DNA of 31,347 nucleotides from JAYEHK01 sp034659475 (GCA_034659475.1 JAYEHK010000167.1:1-31347), one strand, 5' to 3'. Counted from the stretch's first letter, positions 6,070-15,361 are shown. The notes: generated from the letters alone by a model not told the origin. Program-made: numbers and translations.

Positions 6070-8133
6070 TTATAGCCAGGGGCTTATTGTTTCCTCTATA
6101 TTTTCACTATCGATTACCTGAACATTGTGGATTGGAATACTTCTCATCAATGTTTTTCCGTATCTTTTTTTAACCAATCGCGTGTCCAACACCACGACAG
6201 CACCGTGATCGTTTTCGCTGCGAATCAATCGCCCCACACCCTGCTTGAAACGAACGGCGGCATCCGGCAGCATAAAATGTTCAAAACTACTCTTGCCATG
6301 AAAGCGATAGTATTTGTCCCATGCACTGCAAAAAGGATCAGAAGGAGAACGGAAAGGAATCTTAACAATAACCAGACAGGTGAGTTGCTCTCCCTTTAGA
6401 TCAATCCCTTCCCAAAACGTTTCCAAGCCCATTAATACAGCGTGTTCGTTGGCTTTGAACGCTTCCATTAAAACGGCAAATTCACCGTTTTCATACTGGG
6501 TAAGCAGTTCGACCCCCATTAGCTTTGTCTTGTCGCGCAAATAAGAAGAAGCCTCTTCCAATTGCCTGCGCGCGGTGAATAGGATCATCGTTTTTCCTCT
6601 TGTCTGATTGATGATGCGCAGCAGCGTATCATTACTGGCCTTTGAGAAACGCTGATCGGCTGGATCGGGAAGGTCCTGAACCACAACCAACGATGCCTGG
6701 TCCCGGTAATTAAAGGGTGAGTCCTCCAGCAAAGTTAGGATTCTCCCATCCCGTTGGTACTCCATGAGTCCACTGCGGGAAATAAAGTTATCGAAGCTAT
6801 CATCGACGGCCAGTGTAGCCGATACCATCACTGCACTTTTTAGTTTTTTATAAAGCTGTTCGTTCATCACCTCACCGCTGTTGATCGCCGATGCACACAA
6901 ACAAACTGCTTTTCCCCGTTCATATTCAAGCCACTGTATCTGATCTTCTTTTTCTAGCTTTTCTTCCATCAAATAATAAGCAACATCGCTGAGCTCTTGT
7001 AGCGAACTGCAAAAGTTCTGAATCTCCAGTGATTCCTCAGCATCGCCCAGCTCTTCCTCAATATTTTTTAATTTTAGAATAAGCAAATGCATGGAATACT
7101 GCCAGTCTACATAGATAGCAATGGCCTCTGTATACCAGGCTTGACCTCTGTCTACCGGCTTAATTATATGGCTGTAATTGTAATTTTCGCCGTAGCTAAT
7201 TCCTTGACTAATACCCCGAAAAAATGTCGAAGTCAATTTGACGGTGGTATCGATAATCTGTTTGACTTCATTGATGAGCAACCCTATCTGTGAAAAACGG
7301 TTTTGCAGCTTAAGCAGATACCCTCTTTGCGTTTTCCCGTCCCTCTGGTAGAGCATTTTATAGCTATCCATGAGTTCATATAAGGAAAACCGCAGGGACA
7401 ACTTATCAAAAGATTCTTTTAAAAAGGTATGGACTTCATCCACAATCAGATACTCATAAGACGGTAAAATACTGTTATCAACCATTAAATCGGACAGCAA
7501 AAGAGAATGGTTAACAATGATAAGATCCGCCTTTTCCATTCTTTTTAACATCTTGAGCCGAAAACACTTATCCCGATAATGACAGCGCTCCTTTTGACAA
7601 CTCATTCGATCTGCAGCAACCAGCGGCCAATACATTAATAAATCACTGGCAATATGTAGTTCTTTTCGGTCGCCAGTGCGTGTTTTTTCAGCCCATTGTA
7701 AAATAGACTCAACAAAACGCTGCTCGCCCTCATTGAGGTTTTTGCGACCAGCTAAAATGTTCATATATTTGTTCCAGCAAAGAAAATTATCCCGACCTTT
7801 GGCTTCAGCCCACATAAACCGGCGGTCCAAAATCCTGGCCAGATCAGGCAGATCCCGATCCACGATTTGCTGCTGCAATGCCTTGGTTCGGGTAGACATG
7901 ACAACCTTTTCCTTTTGATCTGTACTCCATAAAACAGCGGGCAAGAGATAAGCAAAGGTTTTACCAACACCTGTCCCTGCTTCAGCCACTAAAAAGGTTT
8001 CATCAGTGAAAGCCTGCAAAACATATTCAGCCAGATTCATCTGTTCCCTGCGAAACCGAAACCCTGGAATCTGGCCCTCCATAACCCCTCCCTGCCCCAT
8101 GTAGTGGACAAGCAGGTTCTCATTATCCTCCAT
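6070..8133 (-). CDS. DinG/XPD-like iron-sulfur DNA helicase
   Basis: A 687-residue superfamily 2 helicase of the DinG/XPD (helicase c2) group, which unwinds DNA 5' to 3' and acts on D-loops, R-loops and other repair intermediates. Walker A AGTGVGKT is at residues 52-59 and the DEAH-type box reads DEVH (232-235). Four cysteines at 119, 179, 184 and 190 are spaced as in the XPD 4Fe-4S cluster. Helicase motif VI QGVGRLIRS is near the C-terminus, preceded by a GLETFWEGIDLKGEQL motif V region. There is no N-terminal exonuclease domain, unlike Bacillus DinG. ATG at 8133 has AAGGGG upstream. It is the last gene of an operon, 66 nt after the DUF3343 gene. Confidence 0.92.
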   Translation of the reverse strand: MEDNENLLVHYMGQGGVMEGQIPGFRFRREQMNLAEYVLQAFTDETFLVAEAGTGVGKTFAYLLPAVLWSTDQKEKVVMSTRTKALQQQIVDRDLPDLARILDRRFMWAEAKGRDNFLCWNKYMNILAGRKNLNEGEQRFVESILQWAEKTRTGDRKELHIASDLLMYWPLVAADRMSCQKERCHYRDKCFRLKMLKRMEKADLIIVNHSLLLSDLMVDNSILPSYEYLIVDEVHTFLKESFDKLSLRFSLYELMDSYKMLYQRDGKTQRGYLLKLQNRFSQIGLLINEVKQIIDTTVKLTSTFFRGISQGISYGENYNYSHIIKPVDRGQAWYTEAIAIYVDWQYSMHLLILKLKNIEEELGDAEESLEIQNFCSSLQELSDVAYYLMEEKLEKEDQIQWLEYERGKAVCLCASAINSGEVMNEQLYKKLKSAVMVSATLAVDDSFDNFISRSGLMEYQRDGRILTLLEDSPFNYRDQASLVVVQDLPDPADQRFSKASNDTLLRIINQTRGKTMILFTARRQLEEASSYLRDKTKLMGVELLTQYENGEFAVLMEAFKANEHAVLMGLETFWEGIDLKGEQLTCLVIVKIPFRSPSDPFCSAWDKYYRFHGKSSFEHFMLPDAAVRFKQGVGRLIRSENDHGAVVVLDTRLVKKRYGKTLMRSIPIHNVQVIDSENIEETISPWL

Positions 8134-8199
8134 CGTACCCCTTCTTTTAACACGTTCTCTATAACATTATCATGAAGATGATTCTCTTCACCTGGCGCA

Positions 8200-8487
8200 T
8201 TAAACCGCCAGCTTGTGAATGGTATTTTTCCCGTCTTGTTCGCGGCATATCTGATAGATCCCTTCAACAGATACCCTGTTTTGTTCCAGAATTTGTCTAA
8301 CCGCATCAACAGCTTCCGGGAACACCTTTACAGCAAGTCCGCAGCTCGTAGATATTTCCCTGGGGGTAGGCATCATAACGAATTCAGTCCCCGTTTCTTT
8401 TAATACTTTTTCCGCCTTAAAGGCATTGGAGGTATTGATAAACGTTAAACAACCATACTCCGCGGCCTTTACTAATCCGTTACCCAT
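8200..8487 (-). CDS. DUF3343 protein (putative Se/S carrier-like)
   Basis: A 95-residue soluble protein that matches the DUF3343 pattern: a strand-helix start (CLTFINTSNAFKAEKVLKE) and the motif PTPREISTSCGLAVKV at about residues 41-56 with a conserved Cys49. The family is common in anaerobic Firmicutes and has been suggested to act as a selenium or sulfur carrier, often near cysteine desulfurase or SirA-like proteins; that role is unproven. It begins with ATG after TAGGAGGAACAG, only nine bases after the thioesterase stop. It is followed by the helicase after 66 nt, so all three are probably one transcript. No selenium gene is visible nearby. Confidence 0.85.
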   Translation of the reverse strand: MGNGLVKAAEYGCLTFINTSNAFKAEKVLKETGTEFVMMPTPREISTSCGLAVKVFPEAVDAVRQILEQNRVSVEGIYQICREQDGKNTIHKLAV

Positions 8488-8496
8488 CTGTTCCTC

Positions 8497-8928
8497 CTAC
8501 AGTTCAACGGCTCCCACATTAAAGAAGGTTGCCTTCGTATGTCCAATCAGTTTTTCGTCACAAAATACTCTGGATTCAGCAAATATCATCTGTTTTCCCG
8601 CACGCAGAACCGATCCTTCTGCGATGATCGTACTGCCTACCTTGCCAGACCCGGGAAAAGAGGTCGAACAATCAACGGTTACACCTTTAAGCCCCAGACT
8701 TCGAATCGCATTCCCCATGGCTGCATCTGCCAGCGACATAATCAGTCCACCATGCAAAAGGCCAATTGGATTAGTATGTTTTTTTTCGGCCTTAACAGCA
8801 ATTTTTACATGTCCCGGCGCAATCTCCCGCAATTCAATGCCCAGTAAATCATAAAACGGTGTTGCACTCACGCTCTTAACAATATAGGCAAATAGTGTTT
8901 CATCCAGTCCTTTGTTCTCTGGTTTCAT
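8497..8928 (-). CDS. PaaI-family hotdog thioesterase
   Basis: A 143-residue single hotdog-fold protein. The PaaI/YbgC-type signature HTNPIGLLHGGLIMSLADAA lies at residues 51-70, with the HGG turn that binds the acyl-CoA thioester; the later segment has the usual VDCSTSFPGSGKVGSTI strands. It probably hydrolyses an aryl- or acyl-CoA. The open frame extends to 9015, but a strong extended -10 promoter (8965-8973) lies inside that extension. I therefore use ATG at 8928, which also gives the normal family length. The ribosome site is weak (GAAGAG); a GTG four codons earlier, next to AAAAGGA, is an alternative. It is the first gene of the operon with DUF3343 and the helicase. Confidence 0.88.
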   Translation of the reverse strand: MKPENKGLDETLFAYIVKSVSATPFYDLLGIELREIAPGHVKIAVKAEKKHTNPIGLLHGGLIMSLADAAMGNAIRSLGLKGVTVDCSTSFPGSGKVGSTIIAEGSVLRAGKQMIFAESRVFCDEKLIGHTKATFFNVGAVEL

Positions 8929-8964
8929 CGCTCTTCGCACATCCTTTTCCCAAATGTGTAACCC

Positions 8965-8973
8965 ATTATAACA
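8965..8973 (-). promoter_or_regulatory. Extended -10 promoter for the thioesterase operon
   Basis: Read on the minus strand this is TGTTATAAT, an extended -10 (TGn TATAAT). The -35 region is poor, as often with extended -10 promoters. Transcription would start near 8958, about 30 nt before the ATG at 8928, which argues against the longer reading frame. Confidence 0.5.
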
Positions 8974-9053
8974 TAAGTTCATGTTTTTCACGTTTCTCCA
9001 CCTATGATAAAACATTCAAACGCCCTCATTTAACCTACCTACATAAACAATGT

Positions 9054-9091
9054 TACACTTTGGGGTCATACACTTTGGGGTCAGACCCCAA
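9054..9091. repeat. Tandem 15-bp duplication ending in the GGGGTCAGACCCC palindrome
   Basis: TACACTTTGGGGTCA occurs twice without a gap (9054-9068 and 9069-9083). The second copy runs into the palindrome TTGGGGTCAGACCCCAA (9075-9091), the same core as at 1281-1297. It lies between the divergent thioesterase and 3D-like genes, just before mosaic element copy 4. Confidence 0.65.
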
Positions 9092-9116
9092 TTGTTATAT
9101 TTTCGTACTAACCACC

Positions 9117-9307
9117 CATGTTCCGAGGACGCAACCACCGATGAAAATTGGTGCTGAGTGAGGGCGAGTCACTGGGACAGGTCCGCAGACTCATTTTTGC
9201 AATTGCTGGTGGGAGAATATGATTGTTTTTCCTAAAACGAGTCAGCAGACCAGTCCCCGAGACTCACCAAAAAGGTCCGCGTTAAATTCAACCTATTTTC
9301 TAATTAA
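9117..9307 (+). repeat. Mosaic intergenic element, copy 4
   Basis: Order: CAT plus an imperfect hairpin GTTCCGAGGAC (9120-9130), AACCACCGATGAAAAT (9133-9148), an interior with GAGTCACTGGGACAGGTC and its rough complement near 9240-9268, AAAAAGGTCCGCGTT, and CTATTTTCTAATTAA (9293-9307). The ends match copies 2 and 5, while the interior is different. It fills most of the gap between two divergent genes. Confidence 0.65.
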
Positions 9308-9383
9308 TCAACATTGACTAAATTATCACTCTGACGAGCAAAATAAACTCAAATTACAATTAAACCAAGGAGGTTGTTACAGC

Positions 9384-9929
9384 ATGGTTCGAAACTGGAA
9401 ATTGTTACTCGTGCCTGCCCTTTCCCTGGTATTATTCCTTTCTTTCCTGTTGTTTTATTACCTGTCTGTACCGGAAACAAAAAAGCCGGACATCGTCCAG
9501 CCAGAAGTCCCTGAAAAAACAGAAACAAAACAAAAAACATCATGGTATGTGAAATTTTCCGTCGAAGATCAAAAGTCAACATCCTATACAGAAGAAACCG
9601 GTGCACCTGTTTCCGCCAGCGGGAAAACCTATACTTTAGGGTCAGGAGCCGTCCACCCGCTCTACCCATTAAACGCAGGTGGAAATGCTCTGACCCCTAT
9701 CATTCCTTTTGGGACAACCATATTTTTGACAAAACCTATAGACATCCTCGGAGAAAAATACGACCAACTGGTTATCAAAGACACAGGGGACGTATATTAT
9801 GGACTCTGGCGGAACTCCCCTTACTGGGTGGATGTCTATTACGGTCGTTCAAACAGCTACAATATTAAAAGTGCCCAGAATTATGGAGTGAATCCGATCT
9901 CCTATTCCTGGTATGAACCCTGGCGTTAA
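9384..9929 (+). CDS. Membrane-anchored 3D-like domain protein
   Basis: A 181-residue protein with an N-terminal membrane helix (residues 7-28) and a charged linker (PETKKPDIVQPEVPEKTETK region). The extracellular domain from about residue 52 resembles the 3D/RlpA-like double-psi beta barrel: GSGAVHPLYPLNAGG, then LTPIIPFGTTIFL, LVIKDTGD and YWVDVYYG, matching the G..P..P.GT, D.G and .D.Y order of 3D domains. Such domains are found in cell-wall-active proteins, including lytic transglycosylases. Only two of the three signature aspartates are plainly in place, so activity is uncertain. AAGGAGG lies ten bases before ATG. Its stop overlaps the stop of the convergent methyltransferase gene by four bases. 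Confidence 0.75.
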   Translation: MVRNWKLLLVPALSLVLFLSFLLFYYLSVPETKKPDIVQPEVPEKTETKQKTSWYVKFSVEDQKSTSYTEETGAPVSASGKTYTLGSGAVHPLYPLNAGGNALTPIIPFGTTIFLTKPIDILGEKYDQLVIKDTGDVYYGLWRNSPYWVDVYYGRSNSYNIKSAQNYGVNPISYSWYEPWR

Positions 9930-11134
9930 ACCCTTTCATATACAGCAAACAGCTGCAGCGCAACCTTTTCAAAGGGATGGGCCTTGAGTTCCTCGGCCAG
10001 AGATCTGGCCGGGGATTTATCTGCAATCTTAGTAAAGTCATCCCAGGTCATAAAATCAAAGGGAGTCACCTCTACTTCTTTGAATCCATTTTCATTGAAC
10101 AACCGGGTTAATGAAGAGGGTTCAAAATGATGCATGTGCAGCATCGCCGGGAACATGGTGCCTTCTATACTCTCATGGATACGCTGCTCCACCTCCCCGT
10201 ACTGGGTCGGTGCAGTAACAAAAACGCGTCCGCCTTTTTTGGCAACACGACTGAACTCCTTAATAATCGCCCGGGGTGAGAAGGTGTGTTCCAACACATC
10301 CAGACAATTAATCGCATCAAAGTACCCCTCTGCATAGGGCAGTTGATCTATACTTCCTTCCGTAAAGAAAACCTCACTTGAATCTCCTGATAAAAGCTGT
10401 TCAGCAGAAGGGAAATCACATTCAACTGCCATTCCTCCAAGTTCTTCCTGAATCAGGTCAATAACTCCGGGAAATACCTTTTTCTCGCCCTGTTTCATCA
10501 TATGGGAGAGCGCCGTGGCACGTTCCAACCTGGCCTTGCAAGCATCTACTGAATAAACGTCGAGGTACTGACTCATTACCAGGGTTGCAAAGCCTGCCCC
10601 ACATCCTGCATCCAATACTCTACCCTGCATATCACGAAAATACGGGTACGCAAATCGAAGGAAGGATGATTCACCCCCGGAGGAAAAATTCTGCAGTGCA
10701 ATGATTTCATTCATGGTAAATAGATCTTCCTGGCGCAGGGAGCTGCCGATTTCCCCTCTGAACCAGTTTCTTAAATCCCGGTTGTCGTTAAATGCTTTAC
10801 AGATTGCATCAATATCATCTGTTCCCGCTTGTTCTTTCACTTTTGCCTTTTCATTCGGCTGCATAACGTCCCAGATGTATTTCACAAAGAAAGGGAAGCA
10901 CACATTTTCATGTACATTAAAAAGAATAGCCTGTTCTGGTTTTTCACTTCGCAGTGCTGCTGTAGCTCGATAAAAATCAAGCAAAAAAGCAATAGATTCT
11001 TCGTCGTTTCTTGCAAACATTTCTTCATAAGCTGAAGACAAATCTGCGGTTCCAGGCATCAAACCCTGATATAAACTCAAAACCTCCGGTTCAATAACCC
11101 CAAAGTAATAATCAAAAAATTCTTTCAAGATCAT
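9926..11134 (-). CDS. SAM-dependent methyltransferase with extra N-terminal domain
   Basis: A 402-residue protein. The C-terminal half is a class I methyltransferase: motif I VLDAGCGAGFATLV (residues 173-186), an acidic residue after strand 2 (VYSVDACKARLE), and FDAINCLDVLEHTF for motif IV. A KGGRVFVTAPTQYG strand follows, as in the Methyltransf_11 and Methyltransf_25 groups. The first 150 residues are helical and I do not recognise them. AAAGGGAGG precedes ATG at 11134. The gene starts 40 nt after the GH57 glucanotransferase stop and is the last gene of the alpha-glucan operon. This suggests it methylates a sugar polymer or a precursor, but the substrate is inferred only from context. Confidence 0.85.
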   Translation of the reverse strand: MILKEFFDYYFGVIEPEVLSLYQGLMPGTADLSSAYEEMFARNDEESIAFLLDFYRATAALRSEKPEQAILFNVHENVCFPFFVKYIWDVMQPNEKAKVKEQAGTDDIDAICKAFNDNRDLRNWFRGEIGSSLRQEDLFTMNEIIALQNFSSGGESSFLRFAYPYFRDMQGRVLDAGCGAGFATLVMSQYLDVYSVDACKARLERATALSHMMKQGEKKVFPGVIDLIQEELGGMAVECDFPSAEQLLSGDSSEVFFTEGSIDQLPYAEGYFDAINCLDVLEHTFSPRAIIKEFSRVAKKGGRVFVTAPTQYGEVEQRIHESIEGTMFPAMLHMHHFEPSSLTRLFNENGFKEVEVTPFDFMTWDDFTKIADKSPARSLAEELKAHPFEKVALQLFAVYERV

Positions 11135-11174
11135 GAAAAAACCTCCCTTTTTTATTAAGCTAATCAGGTTTGTG

Positions 11175-13688
11175 CTAAAACCTGTTGTTCGTGTCTATGT
11201 CTTTAACCTGTTGAATCAACGCTAATCGATTGTCGGCTGGAAACGAAAGATCCGTTTGATTCAGTTTCCATGATATCGTTACCCCAAATTCAGCCCTGCC
11301 CTTTTGGAAAGGCATAAACGGCTTCAGCATCACCCCGGAACTATGGTAGCCCAGACGACTCTGATCAGGGAAAACCATGCCCTGATAGTATTGCTTAACG
11401 GCCGGTTCAACAATTAACTGTTTTATGCTTTCAGGCCGAGAAAGACTGTAACGAATACCGTTCCAAAATTTATCCCCTTTTCCATTACATATCTGAAATT
11501 GGTAGTCGATCTGCCCTGAAAAAGGATATTCCATGTGTTTATTTGCATTCAGGTATTCGAGACTTTCCTCTTTCCTTTGCATAATATCATCTGCCCTAAC
11601 AGGCATGCGCACATCACCTTTTTCAAAAATCAAAGCTGAACAGGGTTGAAAATGAACCTCGTCCGAGGGTGCAGCTGAACTAACCATCTGTGGCACCAGA
11701 TACAGTTCAAAATCTCCCGATTTTTCATAGGCTGCTTCCATCTGAACCTCAACGCCAGCTTCCATGATTGTAAAATTTTTATCCACACGGACGAGCGTAA
11801 TCTGTCCGTCTGGCAACCTTATCTTCTGACTGGCAGATATAACAACAGTGGTATTATTCTCGTCAGTCTCAACACCCTGTAACTCATAGGTTCCTATCTC
11901 GAAATCGCCTAATTTCTTATACCTTTCCTCATCCCAAACCATCACTTCACAACGAAATGCGTTTCTGCATCTTTCTCTGCGACCGCCTTCCGGATACATC
12001 TGTGCACAGAGTTTGCTGTCCGCTTCCGTTAAGACCATAGGATATGAATATCTGTATACCTCGTTATAGGCAACCACCTTATGAATATCCTCCCTTAACA
12101 GCGGAGAACACCCTTCAACGTCTTCTGCCAACACGTGATGATAGACTATGCAGCCGCCTTTCATATCAATGCAAAGGGTTTGCCAGGGAGTCTCGACAAG
12201 CACCTCATCTAAACCATCAAAATCCCAATCGCAGACTCTGGTAATGATCTGTTTTTCAGTTTTATCAGACAGCTCTATTAACCTCTTCCGAAGCATTCTT
12301 TCAGCAATTTCGAGATAGGCCAGTCCCTGCATATCGTAATAGGGTGCCGAGCCATAACACGGGTGCCTGCTCGCCCATTTAGGATCTTCCTGATAAACCA
12401 TGTTGCGTGTACGTTGTATAAAGTCATAATCAGCCTTTACCTCTGGCTGAAAATGTTCTTCAATCAGATTTGAAACCAGCTGATGCCGCTCTGCTGACTC
12501 CAACACTGCCCGTTTTATGATATCTCCATTAACCCCCTCATTGAACACAGGAGATTGGTCCAACACCTTTTCTTCAAAAGCGTTTTGTTTTTCTTCGGCT
12601 AACCGTAACCTGGACATCACACGTCGAAGACGCTCATCACCAAAGGTTACCCCACGGATCCCCCGATTCGCCATCCAGTTATCCCATTCCGGATAGGAAT
12701 GACTGGTTCTTGCCGGGTAGGTATCCAGTATCCCCTGATTTAAGAAATAGTCCTTTAAGCCGGTAAACTGCAGTTCAGGATCATCCTCAACCCGTTGAAA
12801 AAACTCTAGTAACCATTGAGTATCTCCCTGTGGGTCTTTACTCCATTGTCCAAACTTTTCTGCATCCTCAAAGATCACCAGAATGGGTTCCACCTTTTTA
12901 CCCCATCGTTCACTTATTTCATTAGCCTTTTCCAGCGCATCCTTTATGTAAAACAGGTACTGACCAGGTTTTATTCTGGTACGATCCTCCGGGGTAAACG
13001 TCCCGGTTTTTAATAACTGATACCGCGGCTCTGTGTGTACAGGTACAGAATAATACACCTGTCCGCCAATCTCATCCCGCAACGCAAAATAAAGCATTTC
13101 CTGCGGTACATGAGCAATGGTTGTCTTAGAAAAAGGATCTTTGAAGCCAAAATGCTTCTGACAAAAATCAGCGGAACCACCTGGGCTTGAAAAATGCGAT
13201 TGATAAAAGGTCTCTGCATCCAGATAATAAAGGGGACAGGCATCCATTAACCCTGCTGCTCGGCTCACCTCGCGCAGCAGAAACTCTCCGCATTCCCTTT
13301 CAACAAGATGGATTCCCTGCCAATCAGGCGCATTAATCCCTGTAAAAGCGGAACAAATCTCATCATACTTCTGCAGCTGATATAGAACATCATCCGAACG
13401 CGAGCTTAACTGTATAAACGGCTCGTCGGCTAATCCCCCGATAATACCAATCTTGTTGGAAGCCATCAATGATTGAAGTTTTTCCTGAAACCACGGCTTC
13501 TGATCCCTTATCCAATAGATAAAAGGACCAGAAAAATGGAGGTTTATGAAAAAGCTATCGTTTTCAAACGCCCGTTCCAAAAGCTCCAACCAAGGAACAT
13601 AGGAATTCTGATAGGCTTCTTCTCTCGTTTTATATAGCTGAAAATGAGGCTGATGAAAATGGGGACAAAATGCTATATGGCCCTTCAT
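11175..13688 (-). CDS. GH57 alpha-glucanotransferase/alpha-amylase-like protein
   Basis: An 837-residue cytosolic glycoside hydrolase family 57 protein with the layout of 4-alpha-glucanotransferase: an N-terminal catalytic barrel, then DUF1925- and DUF1926-like domains. GH57 motif 1 is HFHQPH (residues 10-15). The probable nucleophile is Glu89 in GGLADEPF and the acid/base is Asp275 in FEDAEKFG, which corresponds to the DDGEKFG motif of the Thermococcus enzyme. It should rearrange or trim alpha-1,4-glucans. The frame extends to 13793, but the extra 35 residues overlap the upstream gene. ATG at 13688 has TTGGAGGTG eight bases before it. It is 19 nt downstream of the branching enzyme. Amylase versus transferase cannot be decided. 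Confidence 0.88.
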   Translation of the reverse strand: MKGHIAFCPHFHQPHFQLYKTREEAYQNSYVPWLELLERAFENDSFFINLHFSGPFIYWIRDQKPWFQEKLQSLMASNKIGIIGGLADEPFIQLSSRSDDVLYQLQKYDEICSAFTGINAPDWQGIHLVERECGEFLLREVSRAAGLMDACPLYYLDAETFYQSHFSSPGGSADFCQKHFGFKDPFSKTTIAHVPQEMLYFALRDEIGGQVYYSVPVHTEPRYQLLKTGTFTPEDRTRIKPGQYLFYIKDALEKANEISERWGKKVEPILVIFEDAEKFGQWSKDPQGDTQWLLEFFQRVEDDPELQFTGLKDYFLNQGILDTYPARTSHSYPEWDNWMANRGIRGVTFGDERLRRVMSRLRLAEEKQNAFEEKVLDQSPVFNEGVNGDIIKRAVLESAERHQLVSNLIEEHFQPEVKADYDFIQRTRNMVYQEDPKWASRHPCYGSAPYYDMQGLAYLEIAERMLRKRLIELSDKTEKQIITRVCDWDFDGLDEVLVETPWQTLCIDMKGGCIVYHHVLAEDVEGCSPLLREDIHKVVAYNEVYRYSYPMVLTEADSKLCAQMYPEGGRRERCRNAFRCEVMVWDEERYKKLGDFEIGTYELQGVETDENNTTVVISASQKIRLPDGQITLVRVDKNFTIMEAGVEVQMEAAYEKSGDFELYLVPQMVSSAAPSDEVHFQPCSALIFEKGDVRMPVRADDIMQRKEESLEYLNANKHMEYPFSGQIDYQFQICNGKGDKFWNGIRYSLSRPESIKQLIVEPAVKQYYQGMVFPDQSRLGYHSSGVMLKPFMPFQKGRAEFGVTISWKLNQTDLSFPADNRLALIQQVKDIDTNNRF

Positions 13689-13707
13689 GTTACACCTCCA
13701 ACTTTTC

Positions 13708-15267
13708 TTACTCGTATAGAAAATCGTCTTCCATTTGAACCCTGTCGAGCCACTCGATAAATCCCTTACTGTAGGTCGCCTCGTGAATGACATTCGTTAG
13801 TTTCAAAAATTTTGCATAGTGTTCAAAGAATCTCTTCATCGCATAATCTCTGGTATGATTGTTGCTAACCATAAACAGCCAGTCACTGCTTTCAATCAAA
13901 ATAAGCTCTCTTAATGCCTGTGAATAGGCCTTTTCCCCTATTTCATTATGGATCTCATTGTGATTGATCGCATTGAATTCTTGATTAGCTCCACGTATGA
14001 CCTCCCACATCCAATTGGTTTCCTGGTTGTCCCATACGTAGTGTTTGCCCCCCATACCCCATGAGGATTCAAATACCTCTGCCTCCTCCAGATCAGAACT
14101 GATTTGAGAGGGTAAGATAAATTGAAGATCTTTGTGATCCGTGATGACCCGAACCATTTCCTCCAGCCATCTAACCCCTTCCCACCACCAGTGACCAAAC
14201 AACTCCGTGTCATAGCATCCGACAATAAGAGGATTCGGATACCCCATTCGGGTTGCTTCTTTGCCGGTTGTCTCCAGACTATTTACGAAATGCACTGCAT
14301 GCTGGTAGGCTTTTCTATCTGCCTGTTCAGGGCTGTAGATTAACTTTTTATCAAGCGAATTATAGCGATCCGTAACCCGCCAATACTTCAGTCCTGATCC
14401 CGGGAATTCCTTATGAAACTCCCTGTAATAACCATCCCCCGGATAACCTGAATCAGCTGACCAAACCTGATGACTCACCATCGCATTTCGCCCCAGTACC
14501 ATAATATCCTTGTTCTTAATCCGATATGGACGATACGTAGAGAGTCCAGTATTTTTAAAGCTTTCCAATTCAAATCCTTCACACTCTACACCCGGACTGC
14601 TGTCTCCTAATGGTTTTCCACCTTCAACACCATGACTATCCACAAAAAAGTAATGTATACCCTGTTCCTGAAGCATATCTTCAATCCCTTGAAAATAGCC
14701 GCACTCTGGCAGCCAAAAGCCACGCGGTTCACGTTCGAAATACTTTTCATAGGCCTTTTTGCCGCCAACAATCTGGTGTTCAAGGCTGCTCTGATCCAGA
14801 AGCGGAAGGTATGCATGACTGGCTGCGGTTGTAATGACCTCAATCCTGCCTTCATCCTGAAGATCCTTTACAGCCTGGATGATATTACAATCAAATTCGC
14901 CCACAAAATCCCTGCGGACATCTTTATAAAAACGGTTATAAGAAGCTGCTACAGCAGCCATTTCCAGTTCTGATTGAGAAACGAAATACCGTTCATCTTT
15001 CAGCGCTGCTTCCTCACGTTCCTTTAGATAGGTTATGAATTCCTGTTGTATGTATTTTGAATTCAACTGTTCAAGCAAGGTTGGACTAAAACTTAGCGTT
15101 ATTGGCGCATCAATCTTTTCTTCCTTTAAGGTATACCATGAACGCAAAAAAGGAATATAGGTTTCAGCCATAGCTTCAAAAAGCCAAACTTCCCCAAACG
15201 GCCATCTTCCTTGCCTTTTTACATAAGGAATATGACTGTGCAGCACCAGCATGATATTTGAAGTCAC
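13708..15267 (-). CDS. GH57 1,4-alpha-glucan branching enzyme
   Basis: A 519-residue GH57 (DUF1957) protein that matches the AmyC/TTHA1902-type branching enzyme, which cuts alpha-1,4 chains and rejoins them as alpha-1,6 branches. Motifs: HSHIPYV at the N-terminus, nucleophile Glu188 in FWLPECGY, and acid/base Asp353 in CYDTELFGHWWWEG. The catalytic residues fall at nearly the same positions as in the Thermus enzyme. The C-terminal helical domain with WMWEVIRGANQEFN is also typical. The frame reaches ATG 15294, which has no ribosome site. GTG at 15267 has GAAGGAAG seven bases upstream and gives the family N-terminus. It lies between the GT4 synthase and the second GH57 gene and is co-oriented with both. 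Confidence 0.9.
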   Translation of the reverse strand: MTSNIMLVLHSHIPYVKRQGRWPFGEVWLFEAMAETYIPFLRSWYTLKEEKIDAPITLSFSPTLLEQLNSKYIQQEFITYLKEREEAALKDERYFVSQSELEMAAVAASYNRFYKDVRRDFVGEFDCNIIQAVKDLQDEGRIEVITTAASHAYLPLLDQSSLEHQIVGGKKAYEKYFEREPRGFWLPECGYFQGIEDMLQEQGIHYFFVDSHGVEGGKPLGDSSPGVECEGFELESFKNTGLSTYRPYRIKNKDIMVLGRNAMVSHQVWSADSGYPGDGYYREFHKEFPGSGLKYWRVTDRYNSLDKKLIYSPEQADRKAYQHAVHFVNSLETTGKEATRMGYPNPLIVGCYDTELFGHWWWEGVRWLEEMVRVITDHKDLQFILPSQISSDLEEAEVFESSWGMGGKHYVWDNQETNWMWEVIRGANQEFNAINHNEIHNEIGEKAYSQALRELILIESSDWLFMVSNNHTRDYAMKRFFEHYAKFLKLTNVIHEATYSKGFIEWLDRVQMEDDFLYE

Positions 15268-15361
15268 TCTGCCACTTCCTTCAAATGAAATCATCTGGGT
15301 ATTTTGATTCTATATAAATCCCCCCCACAATAGGTTATCCATATAGGTCTATTTACCCCTA

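Noticed and set aside
5881..6075. 64-codon plus-strand open frame
   Set aside because: It is made of mosaic repeat sequence and similar text recurs in other copies in different frames.
8929..9015. N-terminal extension of the thioesterase
   Set aside because: A strong extended -10 promoter lies inside it and the added residues do not fit the hotdog family.
13689..13793. N-terminal extension of the GH57 glucanotransferase
   Set aside because: It overlaps the end of the branching-enzyme gene, and the GGAGG site fits ATG 13688, where the family sequence begins.
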